Shown one piece after another: positions 1 through 8,764 of a stretch of DNA of 64,000 bases. The translations under genes were made by a program, and so were the position numbers. The stretch's first letter is position 1. Each line of letters starts with the position of its first letter. The stretch is taken from the NCBI RefSeq assembly GCF_019834675.1, contig NZ_JABUBU010000007.1, forward strand, positions 60,043 through 124,042, written 5' to 3'. Below the pieces are notes generated by a model that was given only the letters and a program-made list of their open reading frames with translations, searched no databases and was not told where the DNA came from. The stretch comes from Rhodococcoides corynebacterioides. GTDB taxonomy: Bacteria; Actinomycetota; Actinomycetes; Mycobacteriales; Mycobacteriaceae.

Positions 1-2
1 GG

Positions 3-590
3 GTCCGCACAGTCCGGCCGGACGTGGACGTCGTCGGGCTCGAAATCGATCCGGGTCGGGTGGTGCCGGACCGTGACGGCGTGCGCTTTCGACGCGGGGG
101 TTTCGAGCTCGCCGGCCTGCGTCCGCACCTGGTCCGCGCGTTCAACGTGCTGCGGCAGTACCCCGAACACGCGGTGGCCGACGCCTGGGCGCGGGTGACG
201 TCGTCGCTGGCGGAGGGCGGGATCCTGATCGACGGCACGTGCGACGAGCTGGGCCGACGCGCCACGTGGGTGACCGTCTCCGCGGAGGGGCCACGGTCAC
301 TGACCCTCGCGTGGGACCCGTTCGACCTGTCGCGCCCGTCCGACATCGCGGAGCGGTTGCCGAAGGCCCTGATCCACCGCAACGTGTCCGGTGAGCGCAT
401 CCACGACGTGCTGCGTCGGGCCGACCGAGCGTGGGACGTCGCGGCTCCCCTCGCCGTGTACGGCCCGCGCGTGCGGTGGCGTCACGCCGCGGACATGCTG
501 CGTCAGGAGGGTCTGCCCGTGCGGCCGATCCGCCGACGGCTCCGGGACAACGTGCTCGAGATCCCCTGGTCGGCCGTCGCACCGAGGTGA
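3..590 (+). CDS. Class I SAM-dependent methyltransferase-like protein, 5' end missing
   Basis: The reading frame is open from the first bases of the window, so the true start lies upstream and only the last ~196 residues are seen. A GTG at 24 is in frame but is probably internal. The fragment opens inside what looks like motif II of a Rossmann methyltransferase (DVVGLEIDPGR, with the acidic residue that usually binds the SAM ribose). It continues with a conserved block, AFNVLRQYPE. A later stretch, LAEGGILIDGTCDELGRRA, fits strands 4-5 of the same fold. The glycine-rich SAM loop would be upstream and cannot be checked. The substrate is unknown. It is convergent with the next gene, with 27 bases between stop codons. 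Confidence 0.6.
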   Translation, partial: VRTVRPDVDVVGLEIDPGRVVPDRDGVRFRRGGFELAGLRPHLVRAFNVLRQYPEHAVADAWARVTSSLAEGGILIDGTCDELGRRATWVTVSAEGPRSLTLAWDPFDLSRPSDIAERLPKALIHRNVSGERIHDVLRRADRAWDVAAPLAVYGPRVRWRHAADMLRQEGLPVRPIRRRLRDNVLEIPWSAVAPR

Positions 591-617
591 CGCCGACACC
601 CGGACACGCCGCCGGCC

Positions 618-1196
618 CTACCGCCGCAGCGACGCCTCCACCCGATCGCGCACGCGGTCGCCGTCGCTCTCGGCCCGCCGGCGCAGGGTCCCCGGATCGA
701 GCCGGCCGAGCATCAGTCCGTCGGCGACCACCTCGTCGAGCGTGAACTGGGAGATGCCGCCCGCCGCGAGGTCCAGCACGGTGCGCGTCGGGGTGGTCAT
801 GCGGAAGGTGCCGGTGAACTCGATGTCGTCGCCGCGGAGTCGCCCGCGGTGCAGGGCCAGTCGCTGATCGTGCGGGCCCGCCGTTCCCGCGACGCGCACG
901 TGGACGAACTGCGGGTGCAGGCTGCCCATGCCGTGCAGCTCGGACGCGCTCTGGTGGGAGATGACGGCCGTCGAGCCCAGCCAGGCGCACCACTTCGAGA
1001 ACTCCTCGAAGGCGTGCCGCGGCCAGTCCGCGACCCGCAACAGGTCGGCTTCGACGACGGTCCAGAGGCCGTCGCCGACGCGCGCGGCGATGTCGGTGGA
1101 GCGGTATCCGGCGTCGAGGGCCTGGGCGCGGGTGAAGTACCCGTCCTGCTCCGTCACGAGGCAGTCGAGCCGCTCCACCACGTCGTCTCCGGACAT
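618..1196 (-). CDS. AbiEi-like antitoxin/transcriptional regulator, no toxin partner
   Basis: A 192-residue protein. Its N-terminal part (EQDGYFTRAQALDAGYRSTDIAARVGDG region, residues ~15-45) resembles the winged-helix AbiEi N-terminal domain, in which helix 3 recognises DNA. A middle block with VISHQSASELHGM and a later FTGTFRMTTPTRTVLDLA matches the C-terminal part of actinobacterial AbiEi_1/AbiEi_4 proteins. In type IV toxin-antitoxin systems this protein represses its own promoter and neutralises an AbiEii nucleotidyltransferase toxin. No nucleotidyltransferase gene lies beside it, so it may act only as a regulator. The start is supported by a TAGTCT hexamer (positions 1203-1208 read on the minus strand) six bases before the ATG, which fits a leaderless mRNA. 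Confidence 0.7.
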   Translation of the reverse strand: MSGDDVVERLDCLVTEQDGYFTRAQALDAGYRSTDIAARVGDGLWTVVEADLLRVADWPRHAFEEFSKWCAWLGSTAVISHQSASELHGMGSLHPQFVHVRVAGTAGPHDQRLALHRGRLRGDDIEFTGTFRMTTPTRTVLDLAAGGISQFTLDEVVADGLMLGRLDPGTLRRRAESDGDRVRDRVEASLRR

Positions 1197-1202
1197 GACA
1201 CC

Positions 1203-1208
1203 AGACTA
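1203..1208 (-). promoter_or_regulatory. -10 hexamer of a probable leaderless promoter (AbiEi-like gene)
   Basis: TAGTCT on the minus strand, separated from the ATG by six bases. This places the expected transcription start at or next to the A of the start codon. Confidence 0.5.
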
Positions 1209-1327
1209 CCCGTGCTGTGTCGCCAATCACAGTACGGGGGCCGCCGCGATGTGACCGTGTCACGCCCCGACGGGCGCCGGACTCGGTCCACAGAGTTACC
1301 TCACAGATGTCCCGCACAATGGTCGCC

Positions 1328-2057
1328 ATGACGACTACTGCGCCCCGGCGACGGTCCCGCCTTCCGTTGATCGCCGCCGTGGTGGTGATCGCCCTGGTCG
1401 CCGCTCTGATCGGCGGCGAGGTCTACGCCCGCAACCGCGTGAGCCAGTGCCTCGCGACGCAGTTCCAGAACGATCTGGGCTCGAAGGTGGACGTCGACCT
1501 CGGCTGGCAGCCGGTGCTGCTCTCGCTGGTGACCAAGTCCTTCTCGTCGGTCGACATCTCGAGCGACGACAGCCGCTTCGGACCGGCGCAGGACATGCAG
1601 GTCCGCGCCACCGTGAACGACGTGGACCTCGAGACGTCCGAGACCTCCGGCGGCACCATCGGCTCGTCCGATGCCGACGTCACGTGGTCCACGGACGGCA
1701 TCCTCGCCACGCTGCAGCAGCAGGGCATCGGCGGCGTGGTCTCCGGGGTCACCGCCGATCCGGGTGCCGGGACGCTGCGATTCGACATCGTCGGGGGCCT
1801 CGCGGCGCTGACCGTCGAGCCGGTGGTCGCCGGGGACCGGATCGAGGTGCGCACGGTCGACGCCTCGATCCTCGGGTTCGGCATCCCGACCGATCTCGCG
1901 GACAGCGTCGTCGGGGTGCTCACCGACAGCCTGACCACGTTCCCGCTGGGCATGACGCCGGACACCCTGACCGTCACCGACAGCGGGATCGACCTGACGC
2001 TCTCCGGCGGGCAGTACCAGATTCCGCCGGCGCAGGCGGACAGCGGCGAGCAAGCGC

Positions 2058-2068
<11 letters not shown>
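1328..2068 (+). CDS. LmeA-like phospholipid-binding protein (DUF2993)
   Basis: About 246 residues. A short basic N-terminus (RRRSR) is followed by one hydrophobic segment (residues ~13-31, [19 protein letters not shown]), so it is a signal anchor or uncleaved signal peptide with the rest outside the membrane. The following [11 protein letters not shown] and the [16 protein letters not shown] region match the DUF2993 family. In mycobacteria, LmeA of this family binds phospholipid in the periplasm and is needed for lipomannan elongation. I chose the ATG at 1328. Upstream in-frame ATGs at 1307 and 1319 would add only a few residues. The 3' end overlaps the end of deoC by 11 bases on the opposite strand. 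The family assignment is fairly firm; the exact role here is inferred. Confidence 0.75.
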
Positions 2069-2747
<679 letters not shown>

Positions 2748-2802
2748 GCTCGCACGTGACCGGTGCGCGGCCACCCTCGTCACCGGTGAGAGACTGTCGG
2801 GC

Positions 2803-3675
2803 ATGTCGCACGCCCCCCGCTACGTCGTCACCCTCGGCTGTCCCGATCGCACCGGCATCGTCGCGCGCATCGCGACGTTCCTCGCGGACCTCGGCGGGTC
2901 GATCGTGGAGGCCGCGTATCACGCCGACGCGGACAGCGGCTGGTTCTTCACCCGGCAGGCCGTGGACGCCGCGTCGATCGACATCGGGGTCGACGAGCTG
3001 CGGGAGCGGTTCGCCGCCGTCGCCGCCGAGATCGGGCCGGAGACCGAGTGGGCGGTGCACGACTCGTCGGTGCGCAAGCGCGTGGTGCTGCTGGTGAGCA
3101 AGGAAGGCCACTGCCTGCACGATCTGCTCGGCCGCGCTGCCGGCGGTGAGCTGCCCGCGACCATCGACGCGGTGATCGGTAATCACCCGGACCTCGAGGC
3201 CGTGACCCGCGCCCACGGCACGCCGTTCCACCACGTGCCGTTCCCCAGCGATCCCGCCGAGCGCGGACCGTCGTTCGCGCAGCTGCGCGAGCTGGTGGAC
3301 TCCTACGATCCCGACGCCGTGGTGCTCGCGCGGTTCATGCAGGTCCTCCCGGAGGAGCTGTGCGATCACTGGGCGGGCCGGGCGCTGAACATCCACCACA
3401 GCTTCCTGCCGTCGTTCGTCGGTGCGCGGCCCTACCACCAGGCGTTCGCCCGCGGCGTGAAGCTCATCGGCGCGACCTGCCACTACGTGACGGCGGAACT
3501 CGACGCGGGCCCGATCGTGGAGCAGGACGTCATCCGCGTCGACCACGCCGACGCCGTGTCGGACATGGTTCGTCAGGGCCGGGACATCGAGAAGCTGGTG
3601 CTCGCGCGGGGGCTGCGCTGGCACCTCGAGGATCGCGTGCTGGTGCACGGCCGCAAGACCGTGGTGTTCAGCTAG
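2803..3675 (+). CDS. purU: Formyltetrahydrofolate deformylase
   Basis: 290 residues, standard length. It hydrolyses 10-formyl-THF to formate and THF, balancing one-carbon units and supplying formate for purine synthesis. An N-terminal ACT domain (residues ~5-85, [19 protein letters not shown]) is followed by a formyltransferase-fold domain. The catalytic Asn-His motif is in [12 protein letters not shown] and the catalytic Asp in [12 protein letters not shown]. The ATG at 2803 gives the usual N-terminus just before the ACT strand ([12 protein letters not shown]). An AT-poor hexamer GAGACT lies seven bases before it, a weak leaderless-type signal. Its stop overlaps the stop of the next, convergent gene by four bases. 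Confidence 0.93.
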   Translation: MSHAPRYVVTLGCPDRTGIVARIATFLADLGGSIVEAAYHADADSGWFFTRQAVDAASIDIGVDELRERFAAVAAEIGPETEWAVHDSSVRKRVVLLVSKEGHCLHDLLGRAAGGELPATIDAVIGNHPDLEAVTRAHGTPFHHVPFPSDPAERGPSFAQLRELVDSYDPDAVVLARFMQVLPEELCDHWAGRALNIHHSFLPSFVGARPYHQAFARGVKLIGATCHYVTAELDAGPIVEQDVIRVDHADAVSDMVRQGRDIEKLVLARGLRWHLEDRVLVHGRKTVVFS

Positions 3676-4694
3676 CGGTCGGCCAACCGGGCCAGCGCGG
3701 CGTCGAACTCGGCGATCGCCTCGACCGACGCCATGTGCCCGACGCCGGGCAGTTCGATCAGCTGGTCCAGCACGTGCGCCCGGTCGAGTTGCTCGGCGAG
3801 GCGTCGCGAGTGGACCGGCGGCGTGAGTCGGTCCTCGGTACCCACCACGACGACGGTGGGCACGTCGATGTTGGTCACCGCGTCCCGGATCTCGACGGTG
3901 GTGAGGACCGCTCCCCACATGCCGCGCGTCCGCGGCGCGCACTCGCGCACGACGCGTTCGCAGAACGCGACCTGCGCCGGGGTGGACCGCGCGCCCATCG
4001 TGGCGTAGCGCAGTGCCCGCGTCGACAGGCGCGTGGCCGGCAGCGGCAGGGCCGACCCCATGACGGACGCGGCCAGGCGGGCGGGGACCTGCGGGACCCC
4101 GGGCGGCAGGGGAACGACGGTGGTCTCGCGGACCAGCGAGTCGCTCGCGGTGTCCGCCAACAGGATTCCCTTGGCCCGCTCCCGCACCTGGGTGGGGTAG
4201 CGGGACGCCCACGACATGACGGAGATGCCGCCCATGCTGTGCCCGGCGACGACGGCGGGGGCGCCGGGACGCACCGTCGCCGCGAGGACCGCGGCGAGAT
4301 CGTCGCCCAGGACGTCGGGATGCAGCGGCCGGGAGCCGACCTCGCTGCGCCCGTGGCCACGCTGGTCGTAGACGACGACGCGGTACCGGTCGGCCAGGTC
4401 GTTGATCTGCGGCGCCCAGAAGTCCGCGGAGCAGGTCCACCCGTGGCTGAGGACGATGGGGGTGGCGTCGGGATCGCCGTACTCGAGCACGCGGAGTCGG
4501 GCGCCGTCGTCGGTCACGACGTCGACCGTGCGCGCCTCGGCGTCGGGCGTCCGCAGCAGCCGGTCGGTCTCGCCGTGGCGGGCCGACGGCAGCGCCGGTG
4601 ACGACGTCCGTCGTCGGCGCAGCACCGCCGCACCGACGGCGACGACCGCCAGAGCCGGCACGACCCGGGCAACGGACCTCTTCTCCGTGGTCAT
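3672..4694 (-). CDS. Alpha/beta hydrolase, membrane-anchored or secreted
   Basis: 340 residues. A hydrophobic segment near the N-terminus (VVPALAVVAVGAAVL, residues ~11-25) is followed by RRRR, suggesting a signal anchor with unusual topology. The alpha/beta-hydrolase fold is clear: oxyanion loop LSHGWTCSADFW, nucleophile elbow AGHSMGGISVM (Ser) and a C-terminal catalytic His in LPGVGHMASVE. The acid is probably the Asp in VVGTEDRLTPP. The substrate is unknown; the family includes esterases, lipases and peroxidases. A TAGGGT hexamer seven bases upstream of the ATG (4702-4707, minus strand) suggests a leaderless transcript and supports this start. Confidence 0.8.
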   Translation of the reverse strand: MTTEKRSVARVVPALAVVAVGAAVLRRRRTSSPALPSARHGETDRLLRTPDAEARTVDVVTDDGARLRVLEYGDPDATPIVLSHGWTCSADFWAPQINDLADRYRVVVYDQRGHGRSEVGSRPLHPDVLGDDLAAVLAATVRPGAPAVVAGHSMGGISVMSWASRYPTQVRERAKGILLADTASDSLVRETTVVPLPPGVPQVPARLAASVMGSALPLPATRLSTRALRYATMGARSTPAQVAFCERVVRECAPRTRGMWGAVLTTVEIRDAVTNIDVPTVVVVGTEDRLTPPVHSRRLAEQLDRAHVLDQLIELPGVGHMASVEAIAEFDAALARLADR

Positions 4695-4709
4695 GGCTGT
4701 AACCCTAGG

Positions 4710-5696
4710 TCACGTCTTTCGCTCGTTCTCGCCCACGTCGTGTCCGGCGGCTCGCCGCGCGCTGTCGACCAGCGCGTTGACGGTGGCCGTCAGCTCGTCG
4801 ATCCGGGCCACCGCGTCCTGGTGCAGCGCGGTGGCGTCCGGCGCGCGGTCGGCCCGGTCCAGATCCGCGCGCAGGTCGTCCAGGGGTTGGCGCAGATCTT
4901 CGCCCGCCGCGAGGACGAGGTCCTTCTGCGCCCGGTTCGACGCGTCGACCGCCGCCATCATGGCGTTGAAGCGCACGGCCAGCGCGGCGAGTTCGCGGTC
5001 GCCCGCGACGGCGACCGGGGCGAGATCCGCCGTGGTCACCACCCGCTCGAACGCCAGTCGCAGCCGTCGTACCGGCCGGAGCCCGGTGGTGAGGACGGCG
5101 GCGGTCAGCACGTAGGCGATCAGCCACACCGCCGCGGTGAAGACGACGAGCGCGATGTCGAGTCGGCGCAGTTGCGAGCGGAGCGTGTCGAGCGAGGTGG
5201 CCACCATGACCACGCTGTTCTCGGCCTGCTCGGAACCGCCGTCGGCGTCACCATCGGCACGCGCCGTCACGTAGCCGACGATCCACCCGCCGTCGTCGAC
5301 GAAGCCGACGGTGTCCGTCGCGCGGGCGGCGAGGGTGCGGGCCAGGTCCGACGGGCCGCCGTCGGGGGCGAGGAACGGGCCGTGCCCGGCCACCGGATAC
5401 GAGGTGATCAGGGCGCCGTCGGTGTAGACGGCGTCGACGGGCACGCTGCCGTCCATCGGTCGGAAGAGGGTGGTCGCCGCGGCCACCCGCTGTCCGGTGG
5501 CGGAGGCGGTGACGATGCCGGTGATGCGCGCCGTCAGTTCGGTCTGGACCCGGGAGGTGAGGAGGTGATCGGCGGCGACGTGGGTACACAGCGAGAAGCC
5601 GGCGAGCAGCACGATCGTCGTGAGCCCGATCTGCACGCGCAGTCGGTGGACCAGCGACCACCGGGCCGTGTCCGGCCACCACCACCGCCGCCTCAT
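4710..5696 (-). CDS. Degenerate HAMP sensor protein lacking kinase domain and phosphoacceptor His
   Basis: 328 residues. Transmembrane segment 1 is near residues 21-38 and segment 2 near 180-204, enclosing a ~140-residue extracytoplasmic sensor region. A HAMP domain (about 205-258) follows, then a helix that aligns with a histidine-kinase dimerisation helix (about 258-312). The H-box is recognisable but altered: where kinases have A-S-H-E-L-R-T-P-L, this protein has A-G-E-D-L-R-Q-P-L (264-272), so Glu266 replaces the phosphoacceptor His. The protein ends 56 residues later with no ATP-binding (HATPase_c) domain. No response-regulator gene is adjacent. It cannot act as an ordinary histidine kinase; a ligand-binding scaffold or inhibitor of another kinase is possible. 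It is divergent from mntH across a 93-bp promoter region. Confidence 0.72.
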   Translation of the reverse strand: MRRRWWWPDTARWSLVHRLRVQIGLTTIVLLAGFSLCTHVAADHLLTSRVQTELTARITGIVTASATGQRVAAATTLFRPMDGSVPVDAVYTDGALITSYPVAGHGPFLAPDGGPSDLARTLAARATDTVGFVDDGGWIVGYVTARADGDADGGSEQAENSVVMVATSLDTLRSQLRRLDIALVVFTAAVWLIAYVLTAAVLTTGLRPVRRLRLAFERVVTTADLAPVAVAGDRELAALAVRFNAMMAAVDASNRAQKDLVLAAGEDLRQPLDDLRADLDRADRAPDATALHQDAVARIDELTATVNALVDSARRAAGHDVGENERKT

Positions 5697-5743
5697 GGTC
5701 GCAGTGTCCTGCGCACACCTGAGATCAGCCTGAGTCCAAATTC

Positions 5744-5757
5744 TTCGGGTCACCGAA
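5744..5757. promoter_or_regulatory. Inverted repeat (candidate operator) between sensor gene and mntH
   Basis: Perfect palindrome TTCGG-gtca-CCGAA. It lies in the short divergent region and ends 20 bases before the TACACT -10 element of mntH, so it covers the expected -35 position. A metal-dependent repressor of the MntR/DtxR type would be the obvious candidate ligand. That is inferred from the gene, not from a recognised consensus. Confidence 0.4.
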
Positions 5758-5777
5758 CTCTGGTGTCCGGCCTCCCC

Positions 5778-5783
5778 TACACT
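5778..5783 (+). promoter_or_regulatory. -10 hexamer of a probable leaderless mntH promoter
   Basis: TACACT, six bases before the mntH ATG at 5790. No Shine-Dalgarno sequence is present, which agrees with leaderless initiation. Confidence 0.5.
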
Positions 5784-5789
5784 GACGCC

Positions 5790-7034
5790 ATGACCGACCG
5801 TGTCGCGCTCCGCGCCGTTCCCCGACGCACCCGCCCGGTGGCGCTGCTCGGTCCGGCGTTCGTCGCCGCGATCGCCTACGTCGACCCGGGCAACGTCGCG
5901 GCCAACCTCACGGCCGGCGCGCGCTACGGCTACCTGCTGGTGTGGGTGCTCGTCGCGGCCAACGCGATGGCGGTGCTCGTGCAGTACCTCTCGGCCAAGC
6001 TCGGCCTGGTCTCGGGCCGGTCCCTTCCCGAGGTGCTCGGCGACCGTATGCGCCCCGCGACCCGCCGCGCGTTCTGGGTGCAGGCCGAGGCCGTCGCCGT
6101 CGCCACCGACGTCGCCGAGGTGATCGGCGGCGCCATCGCCCTGAACCTGCTCTTCGGGCTGCCGCTGCCCGTCGGCGGTCTCGTCACGGGCGTGGTGTCG
6201 ATGATCGTGCTGGCCGTGCAGTCCCGCCGCGGCCAACGGACGTTCGAGTTCGTGGTGATCGGCATGCTGGCCGTCATCACCGTCGGCTTCCTCACCGGAC
6301 TGTTCTTCACCGACCTCGATCCCGCCGGCATCGCGGGCGGCGTGATCCCCGGCTTCGACGGCAGCGACTCGGTCCTCCTCGCGGCGAGCATGCTGGGCGC
6401 GACGGTCATGCCGCACGCGATCTACCTGCACTCGGCGCTGGCCCGCGACCGCCACGGCGTCGAGACGGACCCGGTGAAACTGGACCGCCTGCTGCGCGCG
6501 ACCAAGTTCGACGTGACGTTCGCGCTCCTCGTCGCGGGCACGGTCAACATCGGCATGCTGCTGCTCGCGGCGTCGTCGTTGCTCGGTCGCGAGGGCACGG
6601 ACACCATCGACGGCGCCCACGCGGCGATCGAGAGCACCCTCGGGACCGGCGTCGCCGCGGTGTTCGCCGTGGGACTGCTGGCGTCCGGACTGGCGTCGAC
6701 GGCCGTCGGGTGCGCCGCCGGCGCGGAGATCATGAAGGGGCTGCTGCGCAAGCGCATCCCGATCCAGCTCCGCCGAGTCATCACGCTGATCCCGGCGCTG
6801 ATCGTGCTCGGGGTGGGCGTCGATCCCACGCTCGCCCTGGTGCTCAGTCAGGTGGTGCTGAGCATGTGCATCCCGTTCGCCCTGATCCCGCTGGTCCGAC
6901 TGACGTCGAACCGCGCGGTCATGGGTGAGCGGGTCAACTCCCGCACCACGGTGGCACTGGCGACGCTGGCCACGAGTGCGATCGTGGCGCTCAACGTGGC
7001 GCTGCTGTGGTTGACCGTGACCGGCCGAGCCTGA
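5790..7034 (+). CDS. mntH: Nramp-family divalent metal (Mn2+) transporter
   Basis: 414 residues, the normal length for bacterial MntH, a proton-coupled Mn2+/Fe2+ importer of the cytoplasmic membrane with about eleven transmembrane helices. The metal-binding DPGN motif of helix 1 is at residues 32-35. The helix 6 MPH motif is in LGATVMPHAIYLHSAL near residue 205. An intracellular loop, ARDRHGVETDPVKLDRLLR, precedes helix 7. The ATG at 5790 gives a short cytoplasmic tail (RAVPRRTRP) before the first helix. A palindrome over the predicted -35 suggests metal-dependent repression. The opposite strand of this gene also stays open for a long way, a GC-rich shadow and not a second gene. Confidence 0.92.
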   Translation: MTDRVALRAVPRRTRPVALLGPAFVAAIAYVDPGNVAANLTAGARYGYLLVWVLVAANAMAVLVQYLSAKLGLVSGRSLPEVLGDRMRPATRRAFWVQAEAVAVATDVAEVIGGAIALNLLFGLPLPVGGLVTGVVSMIVLAVQSRRGQRTFEFVVIGMLAVITVGFLTGLFFTDLDPAGIAGGVIPGFDGSDSVLLAASMLGATVMPHAIYLHSALARDRHGVETDPVKLDRLLRATKFDVTFALLVAGTVNIGMLLLAASSLLGREGTDTIDGAHAAIESTLGTGVAAVFAVGLLASGLASTAVGCAAGAEIMKGLLRKRIPIQLRRVITLIPALIVLGVGVDPTLALVLSQVVLSMCIPFALIPLVRLTSNRAVMGERVNSRTTVALATLATSAIVALNVALLWLTVTGRA

Positions 7035-7035
7035 C

Positions 7036-7329
7036 CTACCAGCGCGGGCCGCGCTGGATGTCGTCGACCTTCGGCCGCACGTCCACCAGGTACACACCCA
7101 TCGCGACGACGGCGATGATGCCGATGAAGTTGATGACGGGGACCACCAGGAGCACGAGCAGGGCGATGACGAGGATCGCGATCCACCCCTGCTTGCTCAG
7201 CTTGTCCGCGGCGGTGAAGGCGTCCCCGCGCTGACGGACGGCGTGGAACAGCGAGAACGCGACACCGAACAGCGCGATGAGCTGCAGGACGTACTCGATG
7301 GCGCTGGTCGCGCTGGTGGCGAGGGGCAT
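7036..7329 (-). CDS. DUF2516 small membrane protein
   Basis: 97 residues with an N-terminal hydrophobic helix (EYVLQLIALFGVAFSLFHAV, ~10-30) and a second strongly hydrophobic pair (IAILVIALLVLLVVPVINFIGIIAVV, ~50-76). It ends with a polar tail VDVRPKVDDIQRGPRW typical of the DUF2516 family. Its mycobacterial counterpart lies directly after hbhA, as here. The function is unknown. A TAGAAT hexamer seven bases before the ATG (7337-7342, minus strand), plus a terminator hairpin between it and hbhA, suggest its own leaderless promoter. Its stop is one base from the mntH stop on the other strand. Confidence 0.8.
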   Translation of the reverse strand: MPLATSATSAIEYVLQLIALFGVAFSLFHAVRQRGDAFTAADKLSKQGWIAILVIALLVLLVVPVINFIGIIAVVAMGVYLVDVRPKVDDIQRGPRW

Positions 7330-7352
7330 ACGTCCGATTCTAGAGCGAGCAC

Positions 7353-7383
7353 GGCCCCCGCGCACCAACGGTGCGCGGGGGCC
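7353..7383 (-). terminator. Strong terminator hairpin downstream of hbhA
   Basis: Perfect 14-bp stem: the left arm at 7353-7366 (ggcccccgcgcacc) pairs with 7370-7383 across a three-base loop. It begins 21 bases after the hbhA stop. There is no U-tract, as is common for actinobacterial terminators. Confidence 0.7.
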
Positions 7384-7404
7384 GGAACGGACCGGACGAG
7401 CCGA

Positions 7405-8223
7405 TCAGCTGGTGCTCTTCTTGGCCGGGGTGGCCTTCTTTGCGGGGGTCTTCTTCGCCGGGGTGCTCGACTTCGCGGCCGGGGTGGTCTTCTTGGCCGG
7501 GGTCTTCTTGATGGGCGAGTTCGCGTCGTTGCGCGTCTTGCCCTCGACCGTGCCGGCGGCGCCGGAGACCTTGTCCGAGGCCTTCTGGCCGGCCGTCTTG
7601 GCCTTGTCGCCGGCCTCGTCGAGGTTCTCGCTCAGCTCGTCGGCGCCCTCCTTCAGGGCCTCTGCGGCCTCGTCGGCACCTTCCTGGACGCGCGACGACG
7701 CGCGGCCGGCCAGCGAGGCGGCACGCTCACCCACGGCGCGGGTCTGCGACGCGACGGTGCCGAGGGTGTCCTCGGTGAGGTCGACGGCGTCGTTGGCGGC
7801 CTTGTTGGCCCGCTCGAGACCCTCCTCGACGTGCGGGTTCTTGCGGATGCGCTCGACGGTCTCCTCGCCGCGCTCCGCGAGAGCGGTGTAGAGGTCGGAC
7901 GCGACCTTGAGGTAGGCCTCCGCGACCTTGCGCAGCTCCTCCGGGGTGAAGCGCTCGCGCAGCTCGGCGATCTCCTCGGGCAGCTCCTGCGGCAGCGTCT
8001 CGAGGCGGCTCCGCAGCGTCTCGACGCTCTCGGTCACGTCCTCCTGCAGGTCCGCGAGGCGGGCGCGGGCGGTGTCGACGCGGTCGTTCACGTCGGCCTG
8101 CGTGCTCTCGGCGCGGTCGCGCACCTGGGCCACGACGTCGGCCACGGCCTGCACCACGGCGTCGCCGGCGCCGACGGCGGCGTACAGCGGGGTCTTGACG
8201 TTGTCGAACTTGGGATCGGTCAT
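7405..8223 (-). CDS. hbhA: HBHA-like heparin-binding hemagglutinin
   Basis: 272 residues. An N-terminal hydrophobic stretch (TPLYAAVGAGDAVVQAVADVV) is followed by a long coiled-coil region (~40-120, charged heptads such as ARLADLQEDVTESVETLRSRL). Then comes an alanine/glutamate-rich linker (~165-230) and a lysine-rich tail (~237-272) with repeated KKTPAKK-type units. In M. tuberculosis HBHA the lysine-rich tail binds heparan sulfate and is methylated, and the protein also associates with cell-surface lipid domains. It is longer than mycobacterial HBHA (~199 residues), mainly in the linker. It has a clear ribosome-binding site (AGGAGAG) before the ATG, one base after the stop of the upstream regulator gene, so the two are probably translated together. 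A terminator hairpin follows. Confidence 0.85.
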   Translation of the reverse strand: MTDPKFDNVKTPLYAAVGAGDAVVQAVADVVAQVRDRAESTQADVNDRVDTARARLADLQEDVTESVETLRSRLETLPQELPEEIAELRERFTPEELRKVAEAYLKVASDLYTALAERGEETVERIRKNPHVEEGLERANKAANDAVDLTEDTLGTVASQTRAVGERAASLAGRASSRVQEGADEAAEALKEGADELSENLDEAGDKAKTAGQKASDKVSGAAGTVEGKTRNDANSPIKKTPAKKTTPAAKSSTPAKKTPAKKATPAKKSTS

Positions 8224-8224
8224 G

Positions 8225-8710
8225 TCACTCTCCTGTGGTCGTTGGGGACTTCGGTGTCGTGTCGCTCGGTGTCGGGGCGTGCTGTGGCGTCTCGCCTTCG
8301 GCGGCGTTGTCGCTGTTCTCGCGTCGGAAGGAGTAGTAGATCTCCAGCAGCACATGTTTCTGCCGTTCGGTGATGGATTCGTCGCCGTGAACGGCGTCGA
8401 CGACGGGGCTGTGCGGCCGTTCCTCGAGCAGGCCGGCGCGCACGTACAGGACCTCCGATGACACCCGAAGACCCTTCGCGATCGAGGCCAGTACCTCGGC
8501 GGACGGTTTGCGCAGTCCGCGTTCGATCTGGCTCAGATACGGATTGCTCACACCGGCCGTCTGGGCGAGTTGACGCAGGGAGACCTGTGCCGACTCGCGC
8601 TGCGACCGGATGAAGCTGCCGATGTCCGACGTCGCGGTGCTGACGACGCGGGCCGCCAGATCACCGGGGGACGACTGCGCGGCGTCGCGCTCCGAGTCGG
8701 TGTCCGCCAT
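8225..8710 (-). CDS. XRE/Cro-type HTH regulator upstream of hbhA
   Basis: 161 residues. A helix-turn-helix domain occupies ~residues 28-85 (FIRSQRESAQVSLRQLAQTAGVSNPYLSQIERGLRKPS region). A short C-terminal part with ITERQKHVLLEIYYSFRREN may dimerise. The tail is low-complexity (TPQHAPTPSDTTPKSPTTT). The mycobacterial counterpart (Rv0474) also precedes hbhA. I chose the ATG at 8710 because a strong Shine-Dalgarno (GGGGAGGTGG) lies just upstream; longer in-frame starts lack one. Upstream is a good promoter with two identical palindromes, which suggests autoregulation and control of hbhA. Confidence 0.85.
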   Translation of the reverse strand: MADTDSERDAAQSSPGDLAARVVSTATSDIGSFIRSQRESAQVSLRQLAQTAGVSNPYLSQIERGLRKPSAEVLASIAKGLRVSSEVLYVRAGLLEERPHSPVVDAVHGDESITERQKHVLLEIYYSFRRENSDNAAEGETPQHAPTPSDTTPKSPTTTGE

Positions 8711-8764
8711 GCCTCCACCTCCCCTGTGGAACCCTGCTCGACTGCTCTCGATCGTGCGAACACC

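Noticed and set aside
618..1196. Complete AbiE toxin-antitoxin system
   Set aside because: Only the AbiEi-like gene is present; neither neighbour is a nucleotidyltransferase.
5697..7097. Very long open frame on the minus strand opposite mntH and continuing into the sensor gene
   Set aside because: Its product is low-complexity (His/Asp/Gln/Arg-rich) and mirrors mntH third-codon bias; the real minus-strand gene starts at 5696.
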